From NCBI GenBank assembly GCA_963782415.1, contig CAWAJT010000009.1:248001-312000 (forward strand): a stretch of 64,000 bases of DNA, given 5' to 3'. Numbering within the stretch: position 1 is the first letter of the stretch; every line of letters begins with the position of its first letter. The notes beneath the pieces are model-generated. The model saw only the letters and a program-made list of their open reading frames with translations. It ran no database searches and was not told where the DNA came from. Positions 43,672 through 52,078 of the stretch are shown here, piece after piece. Origin of the DNA: Bog-473 sp963782415 (GTDB lineage: Bacteria; Actinomycetota; Acidimicrobiia; Acidimicrobiales; RAAP-2). The position numbers were made by a program, and so were the translations under genes.

Positions 43672-44802
43672 TCAGACGAGACCGAGCAGCTCCGCCCCGT
43701 TGCGCCAGAAGAACCGTTCTCTCGTCGCCTCGTCGAAGCCCGCGACGGCAGCACCGAAAGCTTCGAACGGCCGCTTCCCGCCTTCAGGATGCGGGTAATC
43801 AGTCGAGAACATGAAGAGCTCGGGGCCGCACTGCTGGAGCAACCAGGCCGTGTCCTCGAAGGGGAACGGCGTGAAGCGGACCTGGCGTCGGATGTAGTCG
43901 GAAGGCAGGAGGCTGAGCTCTCGCAGTCCCGGCTCGAACTTCGAGAACGAGCGCAGCGCGTGATCGACGTTGCGAAGGAGTCCGGGCACCCACGTCGCGC
44001 CGAGCTCGATAGCTGCTCCGCGTAGCTCCGGGAACCGCTCGAAGACCCCGTCGAGTGCCATGCAGGCGAGGAAACGCTCAGGCGAGTGGTGAAGGACCGG
44101 GAAATCCTTGGACCGCAGGTTCTCGCCGCCACCGAGCCAGTCCTTCGGGCGGGGCCGCCCGTTGTTGTGGAATGCCTTCGGGAGGAGCTTCCCGCCACCG
44201 ACGTGGAGCACGAAAGGCACCCCGGCCTCGGCCAGCGAGGCCCACACCGGGTCGAGGTCGACATGGGCCGGCGAGAAGTCACCGGGGGCGTCGGAGGGGA
44301 CCCAGACTGCGGCGACGCCCGCGTCGAGCGCCACCGCCAGCGTGTGGAGGGCGCGGGTGGGGTCGTTGAGCGGGAGGTAGCCCACCGCCTTCAATCGCTG
44401 GTCAGGTTCGCAGAAGGCTGTCATGGCGCGGTTCAACGCCTCGGCGCCGCCGTAGAGGACGTCGGGATCCTTGCTCCGGGCAAAGTGCCCCAGGGCGAAC
44501 GTGGGGAAGACCAGCTGGGCGTCGATGTCCAGGGCATCGAGCACGCGCGAGCGCACCGAGGTGTCGAGGGCACCTGGCGCCATCCACCCCTTGGGGCCTC
44601 GGAGGACATCGCGCCCGATGTCCTGGTTGCGATGGCTCTCCCACAGAGCAGGCAGGCTCGCCATCACGTCGGATGCAGCGGCGCCCGCTCCTTCGAGACC
44701 CAACGACCCCAGCCGGTCGCGCAGCCCGGCATCGGCGAACGAGCCCAGCCAATCGGGCGTCTCCATCAGGTGACTGTCGGCGTCGAAGATCCCGGTGTCC
44801 AT
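43672..44802 (-). CDS. Amidohydrolase_2 family metal-dependent hydrolase
   Basis: This 376-residue TIM-barrel protein opens with the metal-type motif FDADSHLMETP (D-x-D-x-H), has the strand histidine in PFVLHVGG, and the late aspartate FSTDYPHPEGG. This is the amidohydrolase_2 (ACMSD-like decarboxylase/hydrolase) pattern common in actinobacterial aromatic and lipid catabolism. A broken TetR gene lies 23 bases upstream on the same strand. Confidence 0.85.
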   Translation of the reverse strand: MDTGIFDADSHLMETPDWLGSFADAGLRDRLGSLGLEGAGAAASDVMASLPALWESHRNQDIGRDVLRGPKGWMAPGALDTSVRSRVLDALDIDAQLVFPTFALGHFARSKDPDVLYGGAEALNRAMTAFCEPDQRLKAVGYLPLNDPTRALHTLAVALDAGVAAVWVPSDAPGDFSPAHVDLDPVWASLAEAGVPFVLHVGGGKLLPKAFHNNGRPRPKDWLGGGENLRSKDFPVLHHSPERFLACMALDGVFERFPELRGAAIELGATWVPGLLRNVDHALRSFSKFEPGLRELSLLPSDYIRRQVRFTPFPFEDTAWLLQQCGPELFMFSTDYPHPEGGKRPFEAFGAAVAGFDEATRERFFWRNGAELLGLV

Positions 44803-44824
44803 GGGCCCCCCAAAGATTCGGTCG

Positions 44825-45496
44825 TCATATGAAGCGTAGACCTGCGAGATCGAGTCCGGCGCCGTGCTCGGACATCGGGAAGCTGGGACTTGGTCGACGA
44901 GGGCGGTCCGCCCCGCTTCGGTACTTGAGGAGCGCAGTCACCGCCTCGACCAGCAGCTTGCGGCTCACGGCCATGGAGAACTTGCGGTGTTGTCGGTAGT
45001 AGTCGAGGGACTCCGACTGGAGGAGCGCATCGATCGCGGCGATCCTGAAGTCCCTCTGATCCGGGGAGAGCGAATTGAGCTCGGTGGCGAACTGCGCTTC
45101 GATCTGTGCGCGCGCCAGACGGCGGGCACATGGTCGAGGTGTCGGCGGACGGACGGCTGCTTGAGGGCGAGAACGCTTGCAGCGCGAGAGGTTGCACGTG
45201 TCACCTCGTAAGCTTTGAGCCGCATGCGGACGAAATCGTCGACGCGAACCTTGAGGCGCCCCCGGCCGACGGCGCGGATCTCGAAGAGCGTATAGACCGG
45301 CTTCCATCTGGGCGCGCCGCCGCGGCTCCGATCAGCGAGTCCAGATCCTCGAAGTAACGGCTGACGGATTTGAGCGACAGGCCACATCGGACGGCGATTT
45401 CCGCCGGACTGAGACGAAGGTTGCCCTCGGAGAAGAGCTCGATCGCCGCATCAATGACCGGACGTCGGCTCCGGTCCCGTCGAGCAGACCGACCAT
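44825..45496 (-). pseudogene. TetR-family regulator, multiply frameshifted
   Basis: The helix-turn-helix VIDAAIELFSEGNLRLSPAE and CGLSLKSVSRYFEDLDSLIG are in one frame. The following VYTLFEIRAVGRGRLKVRVD and VDDFVRMRLKAYEV are in a second, and AQIEAQFATELNSLSPDQRD to the stop at 44825 in a third. The only ATG upstream (45496) is out of frame with the helix-turn-helix. At least two and probably three indels destroy the gene. It would have controlled the amidohydrolase. Confidence 0.7.
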
Positions 45497-45834
45497 CGAT
45501 CGTGTCCTCTTTCCTTCGTGTCCTCTTTGTTTCGTGTCACGAGTCCAACGCGACCGCTCGACCTCCTGCCGCCACGATGTCCGAGTTGTCAGACAGCCGT
45601 CAACTCCACACACCCAGGGTCACTGCGGCGCCCACGAGTCCAACCAACTAACTAACCAACACACCCACCCCAATGGCCTCGGCCCTTGCGGCGGGGTGTC
45701 GGAGCAGGGCCATAGGCTCCCAGACAAGATTTATCGGGGTCATAACTTTCTCTGACCTGGCGTACAGACCTGCCGAGTCCAATACATGTCGTGGAGAACC
45801 CGGTCGGCCCGGGCTCAGACGGAGGACCGCAGAC
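45497..45834. other. Intergenic stretch upstream of the protease gene
   Basis: A CAAC/TAAC-rich run (about 45638-45675) is the only low-complexity feature. The right end carries the GGAGG ribosome binding site of the protease. No gene is seen. Confidence 0.4.
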
Positions 45835-47565
45835 ATGACTGAGGATCAGAACGAGAACACGACCGAGGGGCCTGCGACCGGCCCGGAGCCCGAGACTGCT
45901 CCGTCCTCGGTGTCCGACGCCACGAGCGAGGCAGCCATCCCGCTGCCGGCCGCGTCGACCTCGCAGTGGGAGCAGCCCGTCCCGCTGCCCGAGGAGCCTG
46001 ACGGCCCGCCGATGGCTATGGCCCAGAGCCCGACGCCCCCTGCAGGCGTGACGCCTCCGAACTCGACCCCGCCCCAGGGCACTTACGCCATGGGGGCCCT
46101 CGCCGGGAATCCCGCGCTCGGCCAGGCCCCGGGGGCCACCTACGGCACGCCCCCGCCGACGGACCCCGGCGTGCACAACGCCGCCGGGGCGCCCGGCGCG
46201 GCCACATGGTCGACGCCCTCCATGGCGGCGGCGGCCGGCAGCAACCACCACCGCGTGCGCAACGGCCTCCTGGCCGGCGCCGCCGCCCTTGCGGTCCTCG
46301 GAGCCGGTATCGGCATCGGCCACGCCACCTCTTCCAACAACGGATCGAGCACGCAGGCGTTCGCCCCCTCGTCGGGGAGTTCGCGGGTGCCATCCGGTCC
46401 GGGGTCGAACGGCCCGGGCCCTTCAGGCAATCCCTTCGGAAACGGCTCCCCGTTTGGTGGCCGCTTCGGCGGTTCGGGGAACACCGGGAGCTCCGGCAGC
46501 AACTCCGGCTCGTCGAACTCGTCGGGCCCGAGCGACGTCGACGCCATCGCGGCCAAGATCGACCCGGGCCTCGTCGACATCAACACCACGCTCGGCTACC
46601 AGCAGGAGCAGGCGGCCGGCACGGGGATCGTGCTGTCGTCCAACGGCGTGATCTTGACCAACAACCACGTCATCAACGGGGCGACAACCATCAGCGTGAC
46701 CGACATCGGTAACAAGAAGACCTACAAGGCCAGCGTGGTGGGCTACGACCGAACGAAGGACATCGCGGTGCTGCAGCTCCAGGGTGCCTCAGGCCTGCAG
46801 ACGGCGTCGCTCGGGAACTCGTCCAACGTCTCGGTCGGCCAGGCCGTCGTCGGTGTCGGCAACGCCGGCGGGACCGGCGGCACGCCGAGCGCGGCCGGCG
46901 GCACCGTTACCGCGCTGAACCAGTCGATCACGGCCAGCGACGAAGGAGACGGCACGTCCGAGCAACTCAACGGCCTCATTGAGACGAACGCCAACATTCA
47001 GCCCGGCGACTCGGGCGGCGCGCTGGTCGACACGTCGGGCAACGTGCTCGGGATCAACACCGCCGCCTCGGCCGGCTTCTCGTTCCAGCCGAACGATCAG
47101 TCGTCGGGCGGCCAGGGCTACGCCATCCCGATCAACACCGCGCTCGCCCTGGCGAGGGCGATCGAGGCCGGGAACGGCTCATCGACCATCCACATCGGTC
47201 AGACAGCTTTCCTGGGCGTGGAGATCAACGCAGCGAGCAGCGGCCCGGGTAACGGCGGCGGCGGTTTCGGCGGCGGTTTCGGCGGCTTCTTCGGGGGCAA
47301 CTCCGGCAGCACGGGCAACACAGGGTCGACCGCCTCGGGCGCCTCGATCGCCAACGTGGTCACGAACGGCCCGGCGCAGGAAGCCGGGCTGGCCGAGGGC
47401 GACGTCATCACCACTCTCGGGGGCAGGTCGATCGGGTCGGCCAACGACCTGACCACCGCCATGAGCGCCTACCACCCCGGCGACAAGGTGTCGATCGGGT
47501 GGACCGACAGCTCCGGGCAGACCCACACGGCGACCGTCCAGCTCTCCTCGGGTCCCCCGCAGTAA
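45835..47565 (+). CDS. HtrA/DegP-type membrane-anchored serine protease with PDZ domain
   Basis: This 576-residue protein has a Pro/Gly-rich cytoplasmic N-terminus (1-141), one helix (142-164), a Ser/Gly-rich linker, a trypsin-like domain with His278 (TNNHVI), Asp309 (TKDIAVL) and Ser393 (GDSGGA), and a PDZ domain (about 462-570). It degrades or chaperones misfolded proteins outside the membrane. The PDZ is interrupted by a Gly-rich insertion (GGGGFGGGFGGFFGG and Ser/Thr/Gly, about 470-500). ATG 45835 has GGAGG 10 bases upstream; a bidirectional terminator follows. Confidence 0.92.
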   Translation: MTEDQNENTTEGPATGPEPETAPSSVSDATSEAAIPLPAASTSQWEQPVPLPEEPDGPPMAMAQSPTPPAGVTPPNSTPPQGTYAMGALAGNPALGQAPGATYGTPPPTDPGVHNAAGAPGAATWSTPSMAAAAGSNHHRVRNGLLAGAAALAVLGAGIGIGHATSSNNGSSTQAFAPSSGSSRVPSGPGSNGPGPSGNPFGNGSPFGGRFGGSGNTGSSGSNSGSSNSSGPSDVDAIAAKIDPGLVDINTTLGYQQEQAAGTGIVLSSNGVILTNNHVINGATTISVTDIGNKKTYKASVVGYDRTKDIAVLQLQGASGLQTASLGNSSNVSVGQAVVGVGNAGGTGGTPSAAGGTVTALNQSITASDEGDGTSEQLNGLIETNANIQPGDSGGALVDTSGNVLGINTAASAGFSFQPNDQSSGGQGYAIPINTALALARAIEAGNGSSTIHIGQTAFLGVEINAASSGPGNGGGGFGGGFGGFFGGNSGSTGNTGSTASGASIANVVTNGPAQEAGLAEGDVITTLGGRSIGSANDLTTAMSAYHPGDKVSIGWTDSSGQTHTATVQLSSGPPQ

Positions 47566-47591
47566 GGAGCAGGCCCCCGCCACCAATGCTG

Positions 47592-47622
47592 AAAGCCCCC
47601 GAGCTCTGCGCTCGGGGGCTTT
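47592..47622. terminator. Bidirectional rho-independent terminator
   Basis: AAAGCCCCCGAGC (47592-47604) pairs perfectly with GCTCGGGGGCTTT (47610-47622) over a five-base loop, followed by CTCGTT on the plus side. It lies between the convergent protease gene and DUF2510 protein gene and can serve both. Confidence 0.85.
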
Positions 47623-47627
47623 CTCGT

Positions 47628-48380
47628 TCAGTGCTGCAACAACCTGGTGATGGCGATCAACGTGGCCAGGACCGCCGCGCTGAGCACACAGATCAAGCCC
47701 CAGCCGACGCTGATGTCGGCGGCCGCTGCAGCGGGCACCTGCGAAATCTTCTGCACGATGCGGAACATGTCGTAAATGGCAAAGATCAGCGTCACCGCCG
47801 AAATGATGGTGGTGAGGATGCCCAGCTGGAGCTCCTCGGAGGTCATCTCGAAGCAGGCGAATATCACGATAAGTATTCCCCCGATAAACGTCACCCATCC
47901 GTTGACCGTGATGAGGTTCGAGATCCCAGGGTCGATGCCGGCAGAGGACACGTGCAGGTTGGCCACGCCGAGGTCGCCGCTGACGTGGATCCACTCGCCG
48001 ATGGAGCCGTACATCAGGGCGATCCCGCAGACCAGCAGGAGCAGCACGCCCAGGTTGAAGGTGAACCCCATCGCCTTGGAGCGGCGGGTGGACGCCAGGC
48101 CAGCGAACTGAGCGGCGGCTCCACGCGGAGTTCCGGAGGGAGGAGCGCTGGCGTCGGTGGTCGCGTCCCCGGGGGCATCCCCGGCAACCAGCCAGCCCTG
48201 CCCGGCTGTCCACCGTCGCCGAGCCGTCCAGCTCTCGCCATCCCAATAGGTCTGGTCGTTCGGCGTGCTGCGGCTCGGGTACCACCCGGGTGTTTTCGGG
48301 GTGCCCCCCATGGCACCGCCAACCGGCCGGCCGAGTTCGGGCCCGGCTGGCGGCACGTCTCCACCCCGGTCTTTCGCCAT
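47628..48380 (-). CDS. DUF2510 domain membrane protein
   Basis: This 250-residue protein starts with a DUF2510 motif, PGWYPSRSTPNDQTYWDGESWT (about 31-52), the actinobacterial WYPDP...YWDG..W module. Four hydrophobic helices follow in the C-terminal half (about 105-125, 160-180, 187-210, 225-245). Function unknown; such proteins often sit in the envelope. The ATG has GGAGGTGG about 8 bases upstream. Confidence 0.8.
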   Translation of the reverse strand: MAKDRGGDVPPAGPELGRPVGGAMGGTPKTPGWYPSRSTPNDQTYWDGESWTARRRWTAGQGWLVAGDAPGDATTDASAPPSGTPRGAAAQFAGLASTRRSKAMGFTFNLGVLLLLVCGIALMYGSIGEWIHVSGDLGVANLHVSSAGIDPGISNLITVNGWVTFIGGILIVIFACFEMTSEELQLGILTTIISAVTLIFAIYDMFRIVQKISQVPAAAAADISVGWGLICVLSAAVLATLIAITRLLQH

Positions 48381-48443
48381 CTGCACCACCTCCGGAGGCC
48401 GACGGTGCTGTCCGCCTGGATTCCGGCAGCTAGCTTGACCTCT

Positions 48444-48731
48444 GTGCATCTCGAGGTTGTGGATCCCGACGAGACCTTCAGCGAAGACGAACTCACCGCG
48501 CTGGCGCTGGCTGCCGACCCGGACGCCCCGATCGCCGAATCGGCGGTGCCGATCGGTACCTACCTCAGCCAAATGGGCTCGGCCCTTCCCATCTGGTACA
48601 TGCCGCCCGTTGCCGCAACCCGATCGGGCCGCCGCTGGAAAGCACCGTTCGTGGTTGCCGTTGTCTCCGCGTTCCTGCTGATCGACCTGCTGGGACTCTG
48701 CAACACGTACGGCGTTTTGACCTGGGCCTAG
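48444..48731 (+). CDS. Small single-pass membrane protein
   Basis: This 95-residue protein starts at GTG 48444, 7 bases after a TAGCTT hexamer (leaderless). An acidic N-terminal half (VDPDETFSEDELTALALAAD) leads to one C-terminal helix (FVVAVVSAFLLIDLLGL). It is divergent from the DUF2510 gene. Not recognised. Confidence 0.6.
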   Translation: MHLEVVDPDETFSEDELTALALAADPDAPIAESAVPIGTYLSQMGSALPIWYMPPVAATRSGRRWKAPFVVAVVSAFLLIDLLGLCNTYGVLTWA

Positions 48732-48740
48732 GCCACCGAG

Positions 48741-49082
48741 TTAAGGCTTCCCCGCCGCCGTCCAGCTCTTCACCCGGGCATCGCTGATCCGGCGAGCCGT
48801 CGGCATGTTGGCCCACGCCCGAAAGCGTGCCTTCTCGTCGCTGTCGAGCTGCGAATAGAGCGATGCTTCGGAGGGGGGACCACCCTGCCGGCGGGCGCGG
48901 CCACCGCTGCTGCTCCCCCGCCCTTTCTCGATGTACGGCGTGAGCGCATCGCGCAGCTTGGCCGCATTGGCAGAACTCAGATCGATCTCGTAGGCCCTGC
49001 CGTCGAGGCCGAAATGGATGGTCTCGTCGGCGTCCCCGCCGTCAAGGTCGTCGGTCAGCTTCACGATCACGGTCTTTGCCAT
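48741..49082 (-). CDS. lsr2: Lsr2-like nucleoid-associated protein
   Basis: This 113-residue protein has the Lsr2 N-terminal dimerisation domain (VIVKLTDDLDGGDADETIHF, then LDGRAYEIDLS and NAAKLRDALTPYI), a basic Gly/Ser linker, and a short C-terminal DNA-binding part. Lsr2 silences AT-rich, often foreign, DNA like H-NS. The usual RGR AT-hook is not present: the C-terminus reads TARRISDARVKSW, so DNA recognition may differ. ATG 49082 is the start used by the family; CACCAT ends 6 bases upstream. Confidence 0.85.
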   Translation of the reverse strand: MAKTVIVKLTDDLDGGDADETIHFGLDGRAYEIDLSSANAAKLRDALTPYIEKGRGSSSGGRARRQGGPPSEASLYSQLDSDEKARFRAWANMPTARRISDARVKSWTAAGKP

Positions 49083-49347
49083 TGGGAGATGGTGACAGAG
49101 CCGTCGCCCTCGGACAAAGCTCCGGCGCCGCAGGAGCATCGGGCGAGAATCCGGCGGCGCCAGAACTTCCTGCTGAGCGGGCGAAATTGCCCGAAGAAAC
49201 AGGCACAAATTGGAGTCGGGGACGGATAGAATCCGATTTGTCCCCGACGCGCCGGATTTGACCCCTTATCCCCCTCCGTCGAATCCAGGGCGCGTCGGGG
49301 CGATCATTCCTGCATCAACCCGGCGTGCGGGCCAGCAGAATGTTGCG

Positions 49348-49596
49348 GTGCCCCGACGCAAGCATGCACGGCCCAACCGGATGCCTCAGGTCGATGAGCA
49401 TCGGATGGCGGGCCTCGGATCACACTGGCGCGCCGATGGGCTCCCAAAGGCGGCATATGCCAGTCAGGCGGACGCGCTGACTGCTGCCCTTGTTCGCAAG
49501 CAGGAGTCGGGCGTGGACCTGAATGTCTATCGATGCGACGTCTGTCCGGCTTGGCACATGGGAAATCCGCGACGCGATAGGTCCTCGGCCGGGTAG
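49348..49596 (+). CDS. Small zinc-ribbon-like protein, unknown
   Basis: This 82-residue frame ends with VYRCDVCPAWHMGNPRRDR. The YRC-x2-C...WH pattern recurs in small actinobacterial proteins with one CxxC and a histidine, suggesting metal binding. GTG 49348 follows CAGAAT by 6 bases; ATG 49382 is an alternative. It is followed after 4 bases by the DinB-like gene. Confidence 0.55.
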   Translation: MPRRKHARPNRMPQVDEHRMAGLGSHWRADGLPKAAYASQADALTAALVRKQESGVDLNVYRCDVCPAWHMGNPRRDRSSAG

Positions 49597-49600
49597 GGGA

Positions 49601-50125
49601 ATGAACGCCACTGATCCGCCACCCTCCGTCACCTGGGCCCACCCGGAGGGCCCGTGCCCCGAGTGTGCCTTCGACTGGGGCGAGGATCGCTACGAGGTCC
49701 TGGTCGGCCTGTGTGTCAGCACGATCGCGGTCTTCGGCAGGGTCTTGTCACAGATCGACCCAACGGAGGCCGTCGAACCTGGCCTCTGGTCAGCCAGCCG
49801 GTACGTCTGGCACACCGTCGACGTGCTGCGCTTCGGCGCAGAGCGCCTGTGGACCATCAGCGCCGACCCGACCTTCGGGGTGCCGGCCTGGGACGAGAAC
49901 GTCGTGGCCGACATTCGCTCCTATGACCAGCTCTCGCCCGTCGTAGGGCTCATCGCCCTCGTAGCCGCCGCGGATACTTGGCGCACCGCGGCATTGGAAG
50001 CTCCGCACGACGTCGCCACACCGCACCCCGAGGCCGGTTCAATTTGTGCCTTCGATGTCGTCCAACGCAACGCCCATGAGGTCTGCCATCACCTGTGGGA
50101 CGTTCAGCGCGCCATGCCCTCATGA
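49601..50125 (+). CDS. DinB-like helical-bundle protein
   Basis: This 174-residue protein has the DinB/YfiT pattern: WSASRYVWHTVDVLRFGAER with the first histidine and RNAHEVCHHLWDVQ with the later pair, the metal site of the superfamily. The N-terminal PEGPCPECAFDW may hold an extra metal or thiol. ATG 49601 follows GTAGGGGA. Probably a thiol-dependent transferase or a stress protein. Confidence 0.72.
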   Translation: MNATDPPPSVTWAHPEGPCPECAFDWGEDRYEVLVGLCVSTIAVFGRVLSQIDPTEAVEPGLWSASRYVWHTVDVLRFGAERLWTISADPTFGVPAWDENVVADIRSYDQLSPVVGLIALVAAADTWRTAALEAPHDVATPHPEAGSICAFDVVQRNAHEVCHHLWDVQRAMPS

Positions 50126-50538
50126 GCCGAGCGCGCAACGTGGTATCGGTGCGCGACGTGGATCGCTCCAGACGACGCTTCTGATTCAGGGCGGCTGGTT
50201 GCGTCTCGAAAGCAACTGCTCAAGTTCGTCCCTGTGCTTGCCGAATCACAACGCATGAGCAATTCGTCGGATCCTCCCAGTTGAGAGGTTCGGACTTCGC
50301 AACGACAGGCCGACACCTGACAACGGATCATCCAGAGTTCCTCGGGCGACCAATCCCCATTGCAAATCAGGGAGCGTGGTTTCCCAGGTGGATGAGCCCG
50401 TGGCGGCCCGCTCATTGGAGTGACTTTGGCGATTTGGCGATTACAGCGACACCGGGAGGTAGCACCTTTTGCGCGTCGTCCTTGGCGGGCGCGGAGCCGA
50501 GGTCATCGCGCTCTCGCATCGGGTTTGGCCGGTCTGCG
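50126..50538. other. Intergenic stretch before the pilus operon
   Basis: These 413 bases likely hold the promoter of the pilus operon. A short direct repeat TTGGCGAT occurs twice at about 50425-50441, followed by TTACAGCG. No gene is recognised. Confidence 0.4.
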
Positions 50539-52078
50539 ATGACTCGATCCATTCGGAGTTCGCACCCGATCGCGCTTGCGCGCCAGAGCACTCGGCGGCG
50601 TCTCGATGGTGAGGCCGATGCTGGCTTCACCCTGATCGAACTCGTCGTCGTCGTCGCGATCTTGCCAATCGTTGTTGGTGGCATTGCGGTGGCACTGCTG
50701 TCCATCATTGGTCTACAGACCCAGACCAACAGTCGGATTGGCGACTCCAATGACGAGCTGTACAGCTCGACCACCTTCAACAAGGACGTCCAAAGCGCCG
50801 AGCAAATCGAAACGAATTCAACTCCCGCTTGTGGGGGTCCGGCACAGACACAACTCCTCGGCCTGCAGTGGGCTCTCAACTCGAACGGTACGTACACGAC
50901 TGTGGTGTCGTACGTGACGGTGCCGCACTCCGCGGCCAACGGCACGACTACGACAACCCTCCTTCGGCAGATCTGCACCTCCGGTGCGTCGACGACGCCG
51001 GCCCAGACCAGGACCATTTCGCACGATGTCGGCAGTCCCACACTGACATTCACACCGAACAACTTCGTTCCGATTCCGACAACCGCATGGATGAGCACCC
51101 ATGGGCTCTTCGGCGTCATGTTGAACATCACCGCGCCGGGCAGCAACTACACCTATACCCTCAGCGGCCTTCCCGGTGCCGCCACGTCAAACGGAACGTT
51201 GTCGCAGATCACTCAGCAACCGAACCCTGCTGGGTGCAACCTCGCCAGCCTGGGGAGCGGAACCTACGCGAACGTGTTGTGTTTCGCCGATTTCTCCAGT
51301 TTCACCGATCCGAGCTCCGCTGCTGGATGCCAGCAGATGAACCTGTCCATCGCGGACTCTCCGGATTTTCTGCGGTTCTGCGTCATCGCGACACCCCAGA
51401 ATACGGTGCGGCCGCAGTCGATCCCTACCTACTACGACCCGAAGGTAAACAACAGCGAGGCCTATCTCGGGAATAACGGGTTCTACACCGGTATCGCCGG
51501 TCTTCCGGCTCTCTCGCAGCGCCCACAACCGAACTTCTGCACCAACAACTGCACCTTCTCAGGGCAGAACGGCGCAACAACGGCCATCACATTCAACAAT
51601 ATCCAGGTAACCGACGCTGTTGGCAACCCCGTGGGCGGCTGGACGCTCGTCACCGGCGACGCCGAGTCGACGGACACGAATGGGTGGCTCGAGTTCCAGA
51701 ACTCGAGTGTCAATTGCGTCGATCCTGCCGAACAGCCCCACCTCGCTGTGGGGAAACTCGTGTTACAGCGACGCCAACCCGAACAACCAGGGCGTGTTGC
51801 AGTGGACGGGTCCGGTTCCGCCGACTTCTGCTGCGGTGGGCATCCCAACCAACGGGCCCCCACCCGCCGCCAACGCCACCACGTTGTCGATCGGCGCCGC
51901 CCCCAACTACGCGACATCCGCCAAGGGAATCCTCTGTGAAGAGAACGTTCAGCTGAACAAGACCGGGAGCCTGATGGTGGCGGCACCGGAGCCCGCCAAT
52001 TCGAGCGCGGCACAAAACGTGACCGTCACCTTGCAGGGTGAGGGCTATCAGGCCATCTTCTTAGGAGTGTTGCTCTGA
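50539..52078 (+). pseudogene. PilW-like minor prepilin, interrupted by one frameshift
   Basis: The gene starts MTRSIRSSHPIALARQSTRR and has a class III signal with cleavage after Gly29 before FTLIELVVVVAILP (Glu at mature position 5), giving a pilin of about 480 mature residues, large for PilW/GspJ. The mature part is Ser/Thr/Asn rich with scattered cysteines. In-frame sense is lost near 51720 (after SSVNC) and continues in the next frame as SILPNSPTSLWGNSCYSDAN to the stop at 52078, where the giant prepilin gene starts with a 1-base overlap. The joined reading is convincing; the single-base shift may be an error or real. Confidence 0.75.
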
